Assembly (NCBI GenBank): GCA_028289645.1
Contig: JANQOK010000012.1
Span: forward strand, 124,001 to 188,000
From: Anderseniella sp.
Lineage (GTDB): Bacteria > Pseudomonadota > Alphaproteobacteria > Rhizobiales > Aestuariivirgaceae
Reading direction: 5' to 3'
Length of the DNA stretch: 64,000 nt
A program made the position numbers and the translations under genes. Positions 16,051 through 24,417 of this stretch are shown piece after piece (the stretch's first letter is position 1; each line of letters begins with the position of its first letter). The notes below the pieces were generated by a model, which made no database searches, was not told the DNA's origin, and was given only the letters and a program-made list of their open reading frames with translations.

Positions 16051-16907
16051 GGCGTGTTCCAATTGTCCTAGCGCGCTTAAGATGCAGATGTATTAGGTAG
16101 ACGATTGCGTATGTCAGTCAAATTCCCACGGCCAGGCACGGCTTGCGTAAATGCAGCAGTCGAATGGTGGCCGGTCAGTCGGCGAGAATTGCTCCGGCCG
16201 GAAGCAGGTCAGGCTGACCTAGCTGACATCAAGCACCTCACTTCTCGACCATTTAGACGGGGCAACTTGTCCTCTAAAGAAATGGGTCGATGGGACAGTG
16301 AAAGCACAGCTCTTCACCCAATTCCTTGGTACGGACAAGCCGTGGTTTAGGCCTGCTTCTCGTGGAGCAGGGTGAATACTGTCAGGCAGTGCCCACTCGG
16401 CAGCTCGATTTATCGACCCGTCAGCGGCGCTGACCGGAACGGAGGGCGGTATTCCAATGCTGGACAAATGTCGCAGGGTTCTCTGCTTTTCCTGACAAAC
16501 TCATGGTCCGTAATGGCAGTCAACGGCGCTTAGCTGCCGTTCGATAGAGTTCTGCGCGTGATTAGGCAGTTCTCAAAAGCAGACATTAACGAGGCGACTG
16601 AGAATGCGAGAATGTCCGCTGCCCGCCCTATCTTGTCGTTTCACATAGCAGCTTGCGTTCTGGATGCATTGGCGATTCAATTCCCCGGCAGCAAACTTGG
16701 GTCCTTCTGACGGCTTCATGTGTTGTGGGTCATTCGTACCGCGATGCATCTTCAGTCTGACCCAAAGCCTCCAGCCCAAACTCAACTAAAGACACTCCCG
16801 AAATCGGCAACATATGCAGATGGGACTGATTGCATGAGGTGCGGTAAGGAGCGAGTTACATCTCTCAGCTTGCGGATTCTTGAACCGGTGGCCTCGCAAC
16901 AACAAAC
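16051..16907. other. 857-bp region without a supported gene, next to tRNA-Arg
   Basis: Several short frames occur on both strands (for example 16105-16350 rightward, 16219-16467 and 16573-16785 leftward), but none has a motif, good ribosome site or recognisable family. I looked for the remains of a tyrosine recombinase or transposase, as expected at the tRNA end of an island, and found none. The region is probably decayed sequence plus the Nudix promoter. Confidence 0.5.
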
Positions 16908-16984
16908 TGGTGATCCCGACAGGATTCGAACCTGTGACCCCCAGATTAGGAATCTGGTGCTCTATCCAGCTGAGCTACGGGACC
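16908..16984 (-). tRNA. tRNA-Arg (anticodon CCU)
   Basis: The leftward strand folds into a full cloverleaf with CCA encoded. The acceptor strands GGTCCCG and CGGGATC pair with one G-T wobble. The D arm is present, the anticodon stem CCAGA/TCTGG carries loop TTCCTAA (anticodon CCT), and the T stem ACAGG/CCTGT carries TTCGAAT. It reads AGG codons. A damaged copy of its 3' half lies 14.5 kb away at 2329-2380 in the same orientation. Confidence 0.96.
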
Positions 16985-17057
16985 GTTGCTGGTGTGCGAC
17001 GAAGGTTATAGCGTCATTTGAGGGCTGTACTCAAACTCAATTCACCTGACGCGCAAG

Positions 17058-17096
17058 CAAAAACAACCCCGCCTGAGGAAGGTTCCCGGCGGGGTT
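17058..17096 (-). terminator. rho-independent terminator of carD
   Basis: AACCCCGCC and GGCGGGGTT form a perfect 9-bp stem with a 14-base loop, followed on the leftward strand by GTTTTTG. It lies 57 bases past the carD stop and before tRNA-Arg. Confidence 0.88.
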
Positions 17097-17152
17097 GCAG
17101 AAATGTGTGCGCTGTACAGCCGGGCTGATCCCCGGCCATTTGGCAGTTGCCC

Positions 17153-17728
17153 TCAGGCAGCCTTTTCCTCTGCGCTGGAAGCGGTCGGCTTTTCACCGCG
17201 GTGCGACGACTTTTCCAGCACACCTTCAATTTCGCTGACGGCGCCGGCATCGTCGAGTTTCTTGACGCAGGCGATTTCGCGGGCCATGCGGTCGAGCGCT
17301 GATTCATAGAGCTGGCGTTCGGAATAGGACTGTTCCGGCTGGCGGTCCGAGCGATACAGGTCGCGCACCACTTCGGCCACCGAGATCAGGTCGCCGGAAT
17401 TGATCTTGGCTTCATATTCCTGGGCGCGGCGCGACCACATGGTGCGCTTGACGCGGGCCTTGCCGGTCAGCACCTTCATGGCGTCTTCGGCCATGTTCTT
17501 GTCCGACAGCTTGCGCATGCCGACGCTGTCGCACTTGTTCAGCGGAACCCGCAGGCGCATCTTGTCTTTCTCGAAATCGATCACGAACAGTTCAAGCTTG
17601 GCGCCGGCGATTTCCTGCTCTTCCAGAGCGACAATCTTGCCTACACCGTGGGCCGGATACACGACAAACTCACCGATCTTGTACTTGAGCTTGCGCGATG
17701 CTGTCTTTTTTTCTGTGGCCATAGTCAT
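17153..17728 (-). CDS. carD: CarD/CdnL-family RNA polymerase-binding regulator
   Basis: The 191-residue protein has an N-terminal RNA polymerase-interacting Tudor-like domain (about 15-75; FVVYPAHGVGKIVALEEQ) and a C-terminal helical DNA-binding domain (about 80-170; WSRRAQEYEAKINSGD). CdnL proteins stabilise open promoter complexes, notably at rRNA promoters. A low-complexity tail (about 175-191) is typical of alphaproteobacterial members. Starts at 17728 or 17722 are both possible behind AAGGGAAA. A terminator follows. It lies downstream of fdxA, as in many Hyphomicrobiales. Confidence 0.92.
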   Translation of the reverse strand: MTMATEKKTASRKLKYKIGEFVVYPAHGVGKIVALEEQEIAGAKLELFVIDFEKDKMRLRVPLNKCDSVGMRKLSDKNMAEDAMKVLTGKARVKRTMWSRRAQEYEAKINSGDLISVAEVVRDLYRSDRQPEQSYSERQLYESALDRMAREIACVKKLDDAGAVSEIEGVLEKSSHRGEKPTASSAEEKAA

Positions 17729-18200
17729 TTTCCCTTGTAACTCGCCTGTTCAACGCTCCGTTCAACAACACCTATTTCGCCGCATCCTGCCTGTCGCCGG
17801 TTAGGCTTCAACCAGGTTCACCTTCCCTGCCGGAAGGCTGAAAACCACCTTATGCTGGTGGAGGGGTGCGTAGCTGATTGCCAGTGATGGTCGATAAGGT
17901 TAACAACTGCAGTTCGGTTTTTACCTGCGTTTTGCGGCATGGCGCTGATTGTCAGGTCTGGGTGAATTGCTTGTTTATCGTGTCAAAAACTGGATCAGGC
18001 GAAAAAAAGTCCGAGCCTTTCGAGCCCGGGTCTCAATGTGTTGCTGTTAAATTCATGTCATTAACAAGGTGTATAACACAAATTTACCTATTGTTAAAGC
18101 CTCTCAAAGCCTTACCGATGCCCGATTCGGCCGGATTCGCCTCAAGTGTAAAGAAATGGTTAACGCAAAATTGCGCAAATAGGTACGAATTTCACACAAT
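17729..18200. other. carD upstream region
   Basis: No gene is supported in these 472 bases. The part next to carD holds short GC-rich hairpins (around 17829-17845 and 17852-17870) that may belong to a long carD leader. The stretch 18000-18200 is AT-richer and could hold the carD promoter. Confidence 0.4.
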
Positions 18201-18400
18201 TCCGCTCACGCCAGCAGCCTTCGGCTGCGCTCCGCTAGGGCGCACTTCGTGCGACGGCCGGTCGGCCTTGCCTCGGCACTTCGTGCCTCGGAGGAATTCA
18301 TCAATACGGTTGATGTAAACTCCCACTAGGCCCGACTGGGCCTCGGGCCGGTCAGGCCCGTCCTAGCGGAGCGCAGCCGAAGGCTGCTGGCGTGAGCGGA
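18201..18400. repeat. 200-bp nested palindromic element
   Basis: The arms 18201-18239 and 18362-18400 are perfect 39-base inverted repeats. Each arm contains its own hairpin (GCAGCC-TTC-GGCTGC). The centre is a row of further hairpins: CGCAC-TTC-GTGCG at 18241, GGCCG/CGGCC at 18256, GGCAC-TTC-GTGCC at 18275, CATCAA/TTGATG at 18299, GGCCC/GGGCC at 18329 and CGGGCC/GGCCCG at 18344. No coding frame explains this. It may be an intergenic palindromic repeat of a REP/RIME-like kind or a structured 3' end for fdxA transcripts. Confidence 0.85.
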
Positions 18401-18482
18401 ACAAACCTTCATTCAGGGTCGGAGAACGGTCTGAGCGCAGCGAAGAAAGCTGTTCGACCACCAATAAATAGAAATTTCGAAA

Positions 18483-18821
18483 TTAGTCGCCTTCGCCGGG
18501 TTCTTCGGAGAAGTATTTTTCGAACTTGCCCTGTTCGCCGTCGTGCTTTTCGGCATCTTCGGGGGATTCACCCTTCTGGGTGATGTTCGGCCAGATGTCG
18601 GCGAACTTGGTGTTTATTTCCAACCACTTTTCCAGGCCGGGCTCGGTATCGGGCTTGATGGCTTCTGCCGGACATTCCGGTTCGCACACGCCGCAGTCGA
18701 TGCATTCGTCCGGGTGGATGACGAGCATATTGTCGCCTTCATAGAAACAGTCCACAGGACACACTTCAACACAGTCCATGTACTTGCACTTAATGCAGTT
18801 CTCAATGACGATATAGGTCAT
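18483..18821 (-). CDS. fdxA: seven-iron ferredoxin FdxA
   Basis: The 112-residue protein matches the Azotobacter FdI-type 7Fe ferredoxin. [14 protein letters not shown] gives ligands for the [3Fe-4S] and [4Fe-4S] clusters, and [12 protein letters not shown] the second set. The C-terminal extension (about 60-112, acidic) is normal for the group. It serves as a small electron carrier, linked to oxidative stress in some species. It starts 18 bases after the stop of the S4-domain gene, in the conserved order helicase - S4 - fdxA - carD. The large palindromic element lies downstream. Confidence 0.95.
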   Translation of the reverse strand: MTYIVIENCIKCKYMDCVEVCPVDCFYEGDNMLVIHPDECIDCGVCEPECPAEAIKPDTEPGLEKWLEINTKFADIWPNITQKGESPEDAEKHDGEQGKFEKYFSEEPGEGD

Positions 18822-18839
18822 ATGCGGGCTCTCAAATTC

Positions 18840-19241
18840 TCAACTGTTGCCTTTGTCAGGGAGGGTGCCGGTGAACTTGCATTTTCCGGGCGGATCGTCA
18901 AGCGTACTTGTACGTATCTCGGGGAGGATGTGGTGAGTGGCTGTGCCGGTTGCAACGGCTGATGCAGGATTTATTTCACGATACAGCAATCGAGCCTCGG
19001 GTGCCGGGCCCCGGCGTGTGCCGATGGCGATGACCTCGACCACTTTTATGTGATCGCGGTTCATGAAACTCACCACGTCGCCTGGTGAAACTGTTTGCGA
19101 CGGCTTGGTGATCTTGCTGCGGTTGACCCTTACCTTGCCCTTGGCAACCAGGCGCTGGGCGAGCGCCCTGGTCTTGACGAAGCGGGCAAACCACAGCCAC
19201 CGATCAATCCGTTGAACCGCTCTGACGGCATCGTCTGCCAT
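18840..19241 (-). CDS. S4-domain RNA-binding protein, Hsp15-like
   Basis: The 133-residue protein begins with an S4 domain (about 10-60: RIDRWLWFARFVKTRALAQR, then KVRVNRSKITKPSQTVSPGD), as in heat-shock protein 15, which binds stalled 50S subunits carrying nascent chains. The remaining part is basic. The upstream gene is a Suv3-like helicase. A MITE-like element now ends four bases before its ATG (19239-19241) and has removed any normal ribosome site; before insertion the ATG would have followed the helicase stop by one base. Confidence 0.9.
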   Translation of the reverse strand: MADDAVRAVQRIDRWLWFARFVKTRALAQRLVAKGKVRVNRSKITKPSQTVSPGDVVSFMNRDHIKVVEVIAIGTRRGPAPEARLLYREINPASAVATGTATHHILPEIRTSTLDDPPGKCKFTGTLPDKGNS

Positions 19242-19245
19242 GTTA

Positions 19246-19542
19246 GAGCGCTATTAGGTTAAATTGATGCATTTGACCGCGGCGAGTTTGGTCGCTGGCT
19301 AGGCGGATCGCACGCTGTGGTGTAGCCCCACCACAAGTGCGATCCAACGAAGCCAGAGGGCAAAATCGCCCGGCCCATGCAGCAATAATATCAGCATCGT
19401 CATTCACTTCGGGGTGGGGAAAATCGGTCCCTCGGCGTCGTTGCGCCGCTTGCCCGATGCACCGCATCGCGCCGCGCGACGCGTCTAGCCGAATGAACCT
19501 ATTTTCCGCCATCAAATGCATCAATTTAACCTGATAGGGCTC
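19246..19542. mobile_element. MITE-like element with 31-bp terminal inverted repeats and TA duplication
   Basis: Ends 19246-19276 and 19512-19542 are inverted copies with two mismatches by hand alignment (core TTAAATTGATGCATTTGA). The dinucleotide TA flanks both sides (19244-19245 and 19543-19544), as for IS630/Tc1-type and some IS5-type transposition. Inside, 19305-19345 forms a strong hairpin (GGATCGCAC/GTGCGATCC plus TGTGGTG/CACCACA). A leftward frame runs across the element but shows no transposase motif, so it is probably non-autonomous. It sits exactly at the stop codon of the helicase gene. Confidence 0.85.
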
Positions 19543-22514
19543 TATTTCTTGGTCAAGCCCTGTTTCAGCTGGCCGAGGACCGCAAACGGACTGTTCGGAT
19601 CCATGGGCTTTTCCCGGCGTGGTGCGGCTGGGCGCTGGCCGGACGGTTTTTTGCCGCTGCCGGGTTTCTTGTGACGGTTGCGGTCCGGCTTTCCGGAATT
19701 GCCTTTAGCCGACTTCGAGCGGCCACCGGCGTGCTGTCTTTGATGCCGGAACGGACCGGTGTCCTTCGGCCACCAGACCTCGATCATCTCCGGTTCTGCC
19801 GATTTGGCATCCTCCTCGACCGCGGCGTCCGGCTCGGAGGATTCGGTTGGGGCAGCATCCCCGGTTGGTACGGCGTCCACCGTCTCGGCCACCGGGGTGT
19901 CAGCGGGTTTGCATTCCACGGCAGCATTGGGAGCAGTCTCTGCTGGTGCAGTTTCAACTGCCCCGACTGCTTCAGGCGCTTCGGCCGCGGTCGTCGTTTC
20001 AGCCGGGGTTTCGGCAGCAGTCGCCGCAGTCGCTCCGGCGGATGGGCCGGCTGCCGGTTCCTCAGGTACAGGCTTGTCCGGGGCTTTCCGCTTTTGTGCG
20101 GAAAACCCGAGAGACTTCAGAATTGACGAAAACTCGTCGCCCGAACACCCGACCAGTGACATCATGTCCGGCACCACCGTGAAACCGCCACCTTCCACCG
20201 ATCCGTCGGGACGCTCTTCGCCTTCACGCTGGGCACGCCAGAACACGCGGGTGCGGATCATGTCGCCGAGGCGCTCCAGCATGTCGACGCGCACGGCACG
20301 TTCGCCGCAGACGCGAAAACCCACCACCTGGTAGAACCCGCGCGGCGTTGACTTGTCGAACGGCACCGAGGTGAGGCCCTGCTGCGGCATGGCTGCCGGC
20401 AGTGCCGATGCATCCAGCCCGCGCTTTTCTGCATCATGCAAGGCCCATAGCAGCAACCTGAGCGCCGTCGGTGCCGGCTTCAGGATGGTCGGAACGAAAA
20501 TATGAAAGGCACCGAAGCGCACGCCATGCTTGCGCAGGACGGCGCGCTCATCCTGGCCAAGCGATTTGACCTCGCCGGCGACCTGTTCTCTGGGCAGAAC
20601 GCCAACCGCTTCGGCAATCTGGAAGGCGACGCCACGGGCGATGCCGGTAATGTCTTCGGCTTCGGAAAGCGACACCAGCGGCGCCAGCAGGCCGGCAATG
20701 TGACGCGAGACGAATTTTGACAGCCGCATCTGCACCGCCTCGCGGTCGGCTGCCGCCACCTGTTCGTCGGCCAGTGTTTCAACGCGCGGTTTCAGCAGGT
20801 TCTCGCTGCCGGCAAGACGGCCGACCGCATGGGACTTCCAAATGATGTTGCCGGCTGCATCCAGGCTGAAGTCTGGGTCCGGTGCGGCCACCACGGACTG
20901 CGCCCGCCCGGTCAGGGTCTCGGTGACCGTCTGCAGTGCGGCGGAGATCAACACCTTGGAGTGGTCGCCGCCGGCCGGTTCGGCAATGAAACGCAAGCCT
21001 TCGATGCGGCCTGCATATTCGCCCTCCACAAGGACGGCACCTTCCTGATCGACACTCGACATCAGTTCTTCCCTTTCACGCAGCCGTTTCATCAACACGC
21101 TTGTGCGCCGGTCGATGAACCGCTGGGTCAGCCTTTCGTGCAAGGCATCAGATAATCTGTCTTCCATTGCCCTTGTCAGTTCCTGCCAGTGGCCGGGGTC
21201 GTCCAGCCAGTCCTGCCGGTTGGCGACAAATGTCCAGGTTCGCACATGGGCAATGCGGTTTGACAAGGTATCTATATCGCCATTGGTGTTGTCGCAATAC
21301 GCCAGCTGCCGGGCAAACCACTGTGTATCGATGCGCCCGGTGTCGGCGACATACCTGAAAATAGTGGCGACAAGATTGGCATGTTCGCTGCCGGTGATGT
21401 TGCGGTAGTCCGGCAACTGGCAGGTTTCCCATAGCAATTCAACGCTGTCGCGCGCCGTTGCCCGGTCGATTACCTCGGGGTCGCGGGCAATCAAGGTCAG
21501 GGTCTCGATGTCGGCACCGGGCCTGGTGCGGGTCAGGCCTTCCCGGTTGGGCAGGGCGTTCAGCGAGCCGAGCAACCGGTCCACCGATGCGAAGTTCAGG
21601 TTGCGGTTGCGCCACTGCAGCACGCGCAACGGTTCAAAGCGGTGGTCCTCGAGCTGTTCAATGGTTTCCGGGTCAATACTGACCGCATCCGCGGTCAGCC
21701 CGAAAGTGCCATCGTTCATGTATCGCCCGGCACGGCCGGCAATCTGGCCCATCTCCGCAGCGGTCAGATTGCGGAACTGAAACCCGTCGAACTTCCGGGT
21801 TGCGGCAAAGGCCACGTGATCGACATCCATGTTGAGCCCCATGCCGATGGCATCGGTTGCCACGATATGATCGACATCACCTGACTGATACAGTTCCACC
21901 TGGGCGTTGCGGGTGCGTGGGCTCAGGGCGCCCAGCACCACTGCCGCACCGCCGCGCTGGCGCCGGATCAGTTCCGCTACGGCGTACACCATGCTTGCCG
22001 AAAACCCGACAATGGCGGTGCGCTTGGGCAAGCGGGTGATCTTCTTCTGGCCGGCAAATGTGAGTTTGGAGAACCTGGGGCGCGACACGTAGTTCACCCC
22101 GTCGAGCAAGTGCTCCAGCATCGGCCGGATGGTCGCCGCACCCAGCAGTATGGTTTCGTTGAGCCCGCGCGAGTGCAGCAGCCTGTCGGTAAACACGTGA
22201 CCACGCTCGCTGTCGGCAGCGAGCTGGATCTCGTCGATGGCCATGAACGACACCGGTATGTCGTTGGGCATGGCTTCAACGGTGCATACCCAATAGCGTG
22301 GCGCCGGCGGGATCAGTTTTTCCTCCCCGGTAACCAGTGCGACAGACATCTGCCCGGCCCGGTCAACGACACGATCATAAACCTCGCGTGCAAGCAGACG
22401 CAGCGGCAGGCCGATCATGCCGCTGGGATGACCAAGCATCCTCTCGACCGCATGGTGGGTTTTGCCAGTATTGGTCGGCCCGAGCAGGGCGGTTATGTTT
22501 CTGCGGGCATCCAT
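19542..22514 (-). CDS. Suv3-like DEAD/DEAH-box helicase
   Basis: The 990-residue protein has the helicase motifs of the Suv3 group: Walker A GPTNTGKT near residue 12, DEIQ for motif II, then ATDAIGMGLN and QIAGRAGR for motifs V and VI. A helical C-terminal region follows to about 780. After that come an Ala/Thr/Glu-rich linker of about 110 residues and a basic tail (KSAKGNSGKPDRNRHKKPG), suggesting RNA contacts. Mitochondrial Suv3 works in RNA decay; bacterial partners are unknown. The last base of the TAG stop is the first base of the inserted MITE; the original stop was probably TAA. Confidence 0.9.
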   Translation of the reverse strand: MDARRNITALLGPTNTGKTHHAVERMLGHPSGMIGLPLRLLAREVYDRVVDRAGQMSVALVTGEEKLIPPAPRYWVCTVEAMPNDIPVSFMAIDEIQLAADSERGHVFTDRLLHSRGLNETILLGAATIRPMLEHLLDGVNYVSRPRFSKLTFAGQKKITRLPKRTAIVGFSASMVYAVAELIRRQRGGAAVVLGALSPRTRNAQVELYQSGDVDHIVATDAIGMGLNMDVDHVAFAATRKFDGFQFRNLTAAEMGQIAGRAGRYMNDGTFGLTADAVSIDPETIEQLEDHRFEPLRVLQWRNRNLNFASVDRLLGSLNALPNREGLTRTRPGADIETLTLIARDPEVIDRATARDSVELLWETCQLPDYRNITGSEHANLVATIFRYVADTGRIDTQWFARQLAYCDNTNGDIDTLSNRIAHVRTWTFVANRQDWLDDPGHWQELTRAMEDRLSDALHERLTQRFIDRRTSVLMKRLREREELMSSVDQEGAVLVEGEYAGRIEGLRFIAEPAGGDHSKVLISAALQTVTETLTGRAQSVVAAPDPDFSLDAAGNIIWKSHAVGRLAGSENLLKPRVETLADEQVAAADREAVQMRLSKFVSRHIAGLLAPLVSLSEAEDITGIARGVAFQIAEAVGVLPREQVAGEVKSLGQDERAVLRKHGVRFGAFHIFVPTILKPAPTALRLLLWALHDAEKRGLDASALPAAMPQQGLTSVPFDKSTPRGFYQVVGFRVCGERAVRVDMLERLGDMIRTRVFWRAQREGEERPDGSVEGGGFTVVPDMMSLVGCSGDEFSSILKSLGFSAQKRKAPDKPVPEEPAAGPSAGATAATAAETPAETTTAAEAPEAVGAVETAPAETAPNAAVECKPADTPVAETVDAVPTGDAAPTESSEPDAAVEEDAKSAEPEMIEVWWPKDTGPFRHQRQHAGGRSKSAKGNSGKPDRNRHKKPGSGKKPSGQRPAAPRREKPMDPNSPFAVLGQLKQGLTKK

Positions 22515-22685
22515 GGGAGTTCTGCTGAGGGTCCGGTAAGGCTACGCGTCGAAGAAACTAGCATGGCAATTGGCGCATGTATCTGGTGCAAAACATCGCT
22601 GCCAGCAGGTGCTGCAGAACTTGCCGGGATGTGTGGCGGGCTCAGCCCGGCGCTGGATTCAAACAGGAACATGTCATGACCGAAT

Positions 22686-22707
22686 CATGAATCGCCTCAG
22701 ATTCATG
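22686..22707. other. short hairpin between DUF3108 and helicase genes
   Basis: CATGAATC and GATTCATG form a perfect 8-bp stem with a 6-base loop in the 270-base gap. No T-tract follows on either strand, so it is not a standard terminator. It could be an operator or a transcript end. I see no gene in the gap. Confidence 0.35.
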
Positions 22708-22784
22708 TTGTGTTCACCCCCATATATTGCGTGCCAGGTTGTCCCGGGACACAAGCCGGTGTTATTGCCGAAGTCTGCCTCTTG

Positions 22785-23642
22785 CTATCTCTTGGCTAGG
22801 GATTTGGAGTTGAGCGGCCGGCCGGACAGGGTTGCCTTGTTGGCGTAGGCAACAAAGTCCTTGCCCTTGATCTTGCCGGTGACGGCGACCAGGACGTTCA
22901 TGTCTCGGCCCAGCGCGGTGGATCTTACCGGTGCAAACCAGACCCTGAAAACCGGCGGATTTTTCCGATACTTTCTTTCTGTCTTGGCAGACAGGCCGGC
23001 GAGGGTGGAGTAGGTCATCCTGCACACGATCGCCGGACCGCGATAGACGCCGCCGTCTTTTTTGCCGAACCTGTCATCTTTGATTTTCTGCAGGTCAAGT
23101 TTGAAGACTTCCTTGCCGTTGTAGACGCGGTAACTGGAGTCACAGGGGTTCTCGGCGGGCGTGACCGCGATATCCATGATGGATGCAAGCGTGTCGCGGG
23201 CGCCGGCAGCAGATGCCTCGTTGATTTTCGCTTCGGTGTCCCGTTTCACTGCCGGTTTGCGTTTTGTGGAAACGGGCTGTAATCCGTCAAAGTTGACCTC
23301 GTACCTGGCATTCTTGCCTTTTTCCTTCACTTTCATGGTGAAGTTGTCGGACCGGGCGCCTTTCTTGGTCAGAGCACCTGAAGAGGTCATGTCCATTTTC
23401 AGGTCGATAAACAGCGATGCCAGCCCCTTTGGGCGCAGTTTCGCCCTGGCATTGAAGGAGTTCTGGGCAATGTCCGCCGAATAGTTCAGCGCAAACGCCC
23501 TGACCCCGCGGGTGTAAAGATCGTACTGAACTTTCAGCTTGTCCGCCGCCGCCGCAGATCCCGGCGAAATGGTGAAGGCCATGGTGAAAGCGGATGTGGC
23601 GACCGCCGCAGCTGCGATCGTGTTCATGATGGCTGTTTTCAT
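22785..23642 (-). CDS. exported DUF3108-domain protein
   Basis: From ATG 23642 the protein has 285 residues with a clear signal peptide (about 1-33, ending SAAAADKLK) and a beta-rich DUF3108 domain (KVQYDLYTRGVRAFALNYSA near the start). The function of DUF3108 is not known; the signal places it in the periplasm. It is divergent from rpmB, a common pairing in Hyphomicrobiales. The open frame continues upstream to 24143, but that part overlaps rpmB on the other strand and its promoter and is rejected. Confidence 0.82.
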   Translation of the reverse strand: MKTAIMNTIAAAAVATSAFTMAFTISPGSAAAADKLKVQYDLYTRGVRAFALNYSADIAQNSFNARAKLRPKGLASLFIDLKMDMTSSGALTKKGARSDNFTMKVKEKGKNARYEVNFDGLQPVSTKRKPAVKRDTEAKINEASAAGARDTLASIMDIAVTPAENPCDSSYRVYNGKEVFKLDLQKIKDDRFGKKDGGVYRGPAIVCRMTYSTLAGLSAKTERKYRKNPPVFRVWFAPVRSTALGRDMNVLVAVTGKIKGKDFVAYANKATLSGRPLNSKSLAKR

Positions 23643-24032
23643 GGTGCGTGCTGTACCCCGGGTCTTATCAGTGGTGGCTGTGTGACCGGCTTCTTGCATG
23701 ATCATGCCTGAACGCTGGCTGAATGAAACAGGTTGGTCCACAGGGCTAGGGCCTGTTTGTGCCATGAATATGGTATGTCCGGGCCATATCACAAGGTGTT
23801 GAACCTGATTGTTGGGCGGCTTTCGATGTTTTGTCCGGAGTTCGTGTTGCGTGCCGCCGCAAAACCGGGCTTGACGGCTGGTGCGTGCTTGCCTATAGAC
23901 ACGCGATGAATTTGATCCGGCCCGCTGGCGCCGGACTTTGTGTTTATGGACCTTTCTGGACCAGCACCGAGTTCGCACTGAGAGCAGATGCCTACGGCAA
24001 CCGGAATTGCTGAACAAACTGGAGTATTTGAC
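23643..24032. other. divergent promoter region of DUF3108 gene and rpmB
   Basis: No gene is supported in these 390 bases. Open frames on both strands have no family features. Promoters for both neighbours must lie here; the rpmB leader reads CTGGAG before its start. Confidence 0.5.
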
Positions 24033-24326
24033 ATGGCCCGTCGTTGTGAATTGACCGGCAAGGGTGTTCTGGCAGGTAACAATGTCAGCCACGCCAACAA
24101 CAAGTCCCGCCGCCGCTTCCTGCCCAATCTGTGCCAGGTGCACCTGATGAGCGAGAGCCTCGGCCGCGACTTTGCATTCAAGGTTTCAGCCGCCGCACTG
24201 CGCTCGGTCGAGCATCGCGGTGGCCTTGACGCCTACCTGCTGAAGGCCCGTGACTCGGAACTGTCACTGTCGGCAAGACGGGTTAAGCGCCAGGTTGAAA
24301 AGAAGCTGGCAAGCGCTGCTGCCTGA
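24033..24326 (+). CDS. rpmB: 50S ribosomal protein L28
   Basis: From ATG 24033 the product is 97 residues and starts [20 protein letters not shown], the standard L28 N-terminus; [11 protein letters not shown] follows. This alphaproteobacterial L28 is longer at its C-terminus than the roughly 78-residue E. coli protein, as expected. GGAG lies nine bases before the start. A rho-independent terminator follows within 50 bases. An upstream in-frame ATG at 23988 gives a non-conserved extension and is not used. Confidence 0.97.
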   Translation: MARRCELTGKGVLAGNNVSHANNKSRRRFLPNLCQVHLMSESLGRDFAFKVSAAALRSVEHRGGLDAYLLKARDSELSLSARRVKRQVEKKLASAAA

Positions 24327-24370
24327 ACAGGCATTCAAAGCCTGAGGCATTCAGCCTGTTAAAAGGTCCC

Positions 24371-24401
24371 GGCCGCTCCTTGAAAGGGGGCGGCTTTTTT
24401 T
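24371..24401 (+). terminator. rho-independent terminator of rpmB
   Basis: GGCCGCTCC and the following GGGGGCGGC pair around a short A-rich loop, and the hairpin runs into TTTTTTT. It lies 45 bases past the rpmB stop and just before the acetyltransferase start. Confidence 0.88.
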
Positions 24402-24417
24402 CTGGTGAGTTTCGCTC

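Noticed and set aside
16051-16907. Integrase or transposase remnant next to tRNA-Arg
   Set aside because: Frames were read on both strands without finding recombinase or DDE-type motifs.
19243-19524. Leftward 93-codon frame across the MITE
   Set aside because: It runs from repeat end to repeat end with no transposase motif or ribosome site; more likely a chance open frame.
23643-24143. N-terminal extension of the DUF3108 gene to 452 residues
   Set aside because: The extra part is antisense to rpmB and its promoter; a clean signal peptide starts at 23642.
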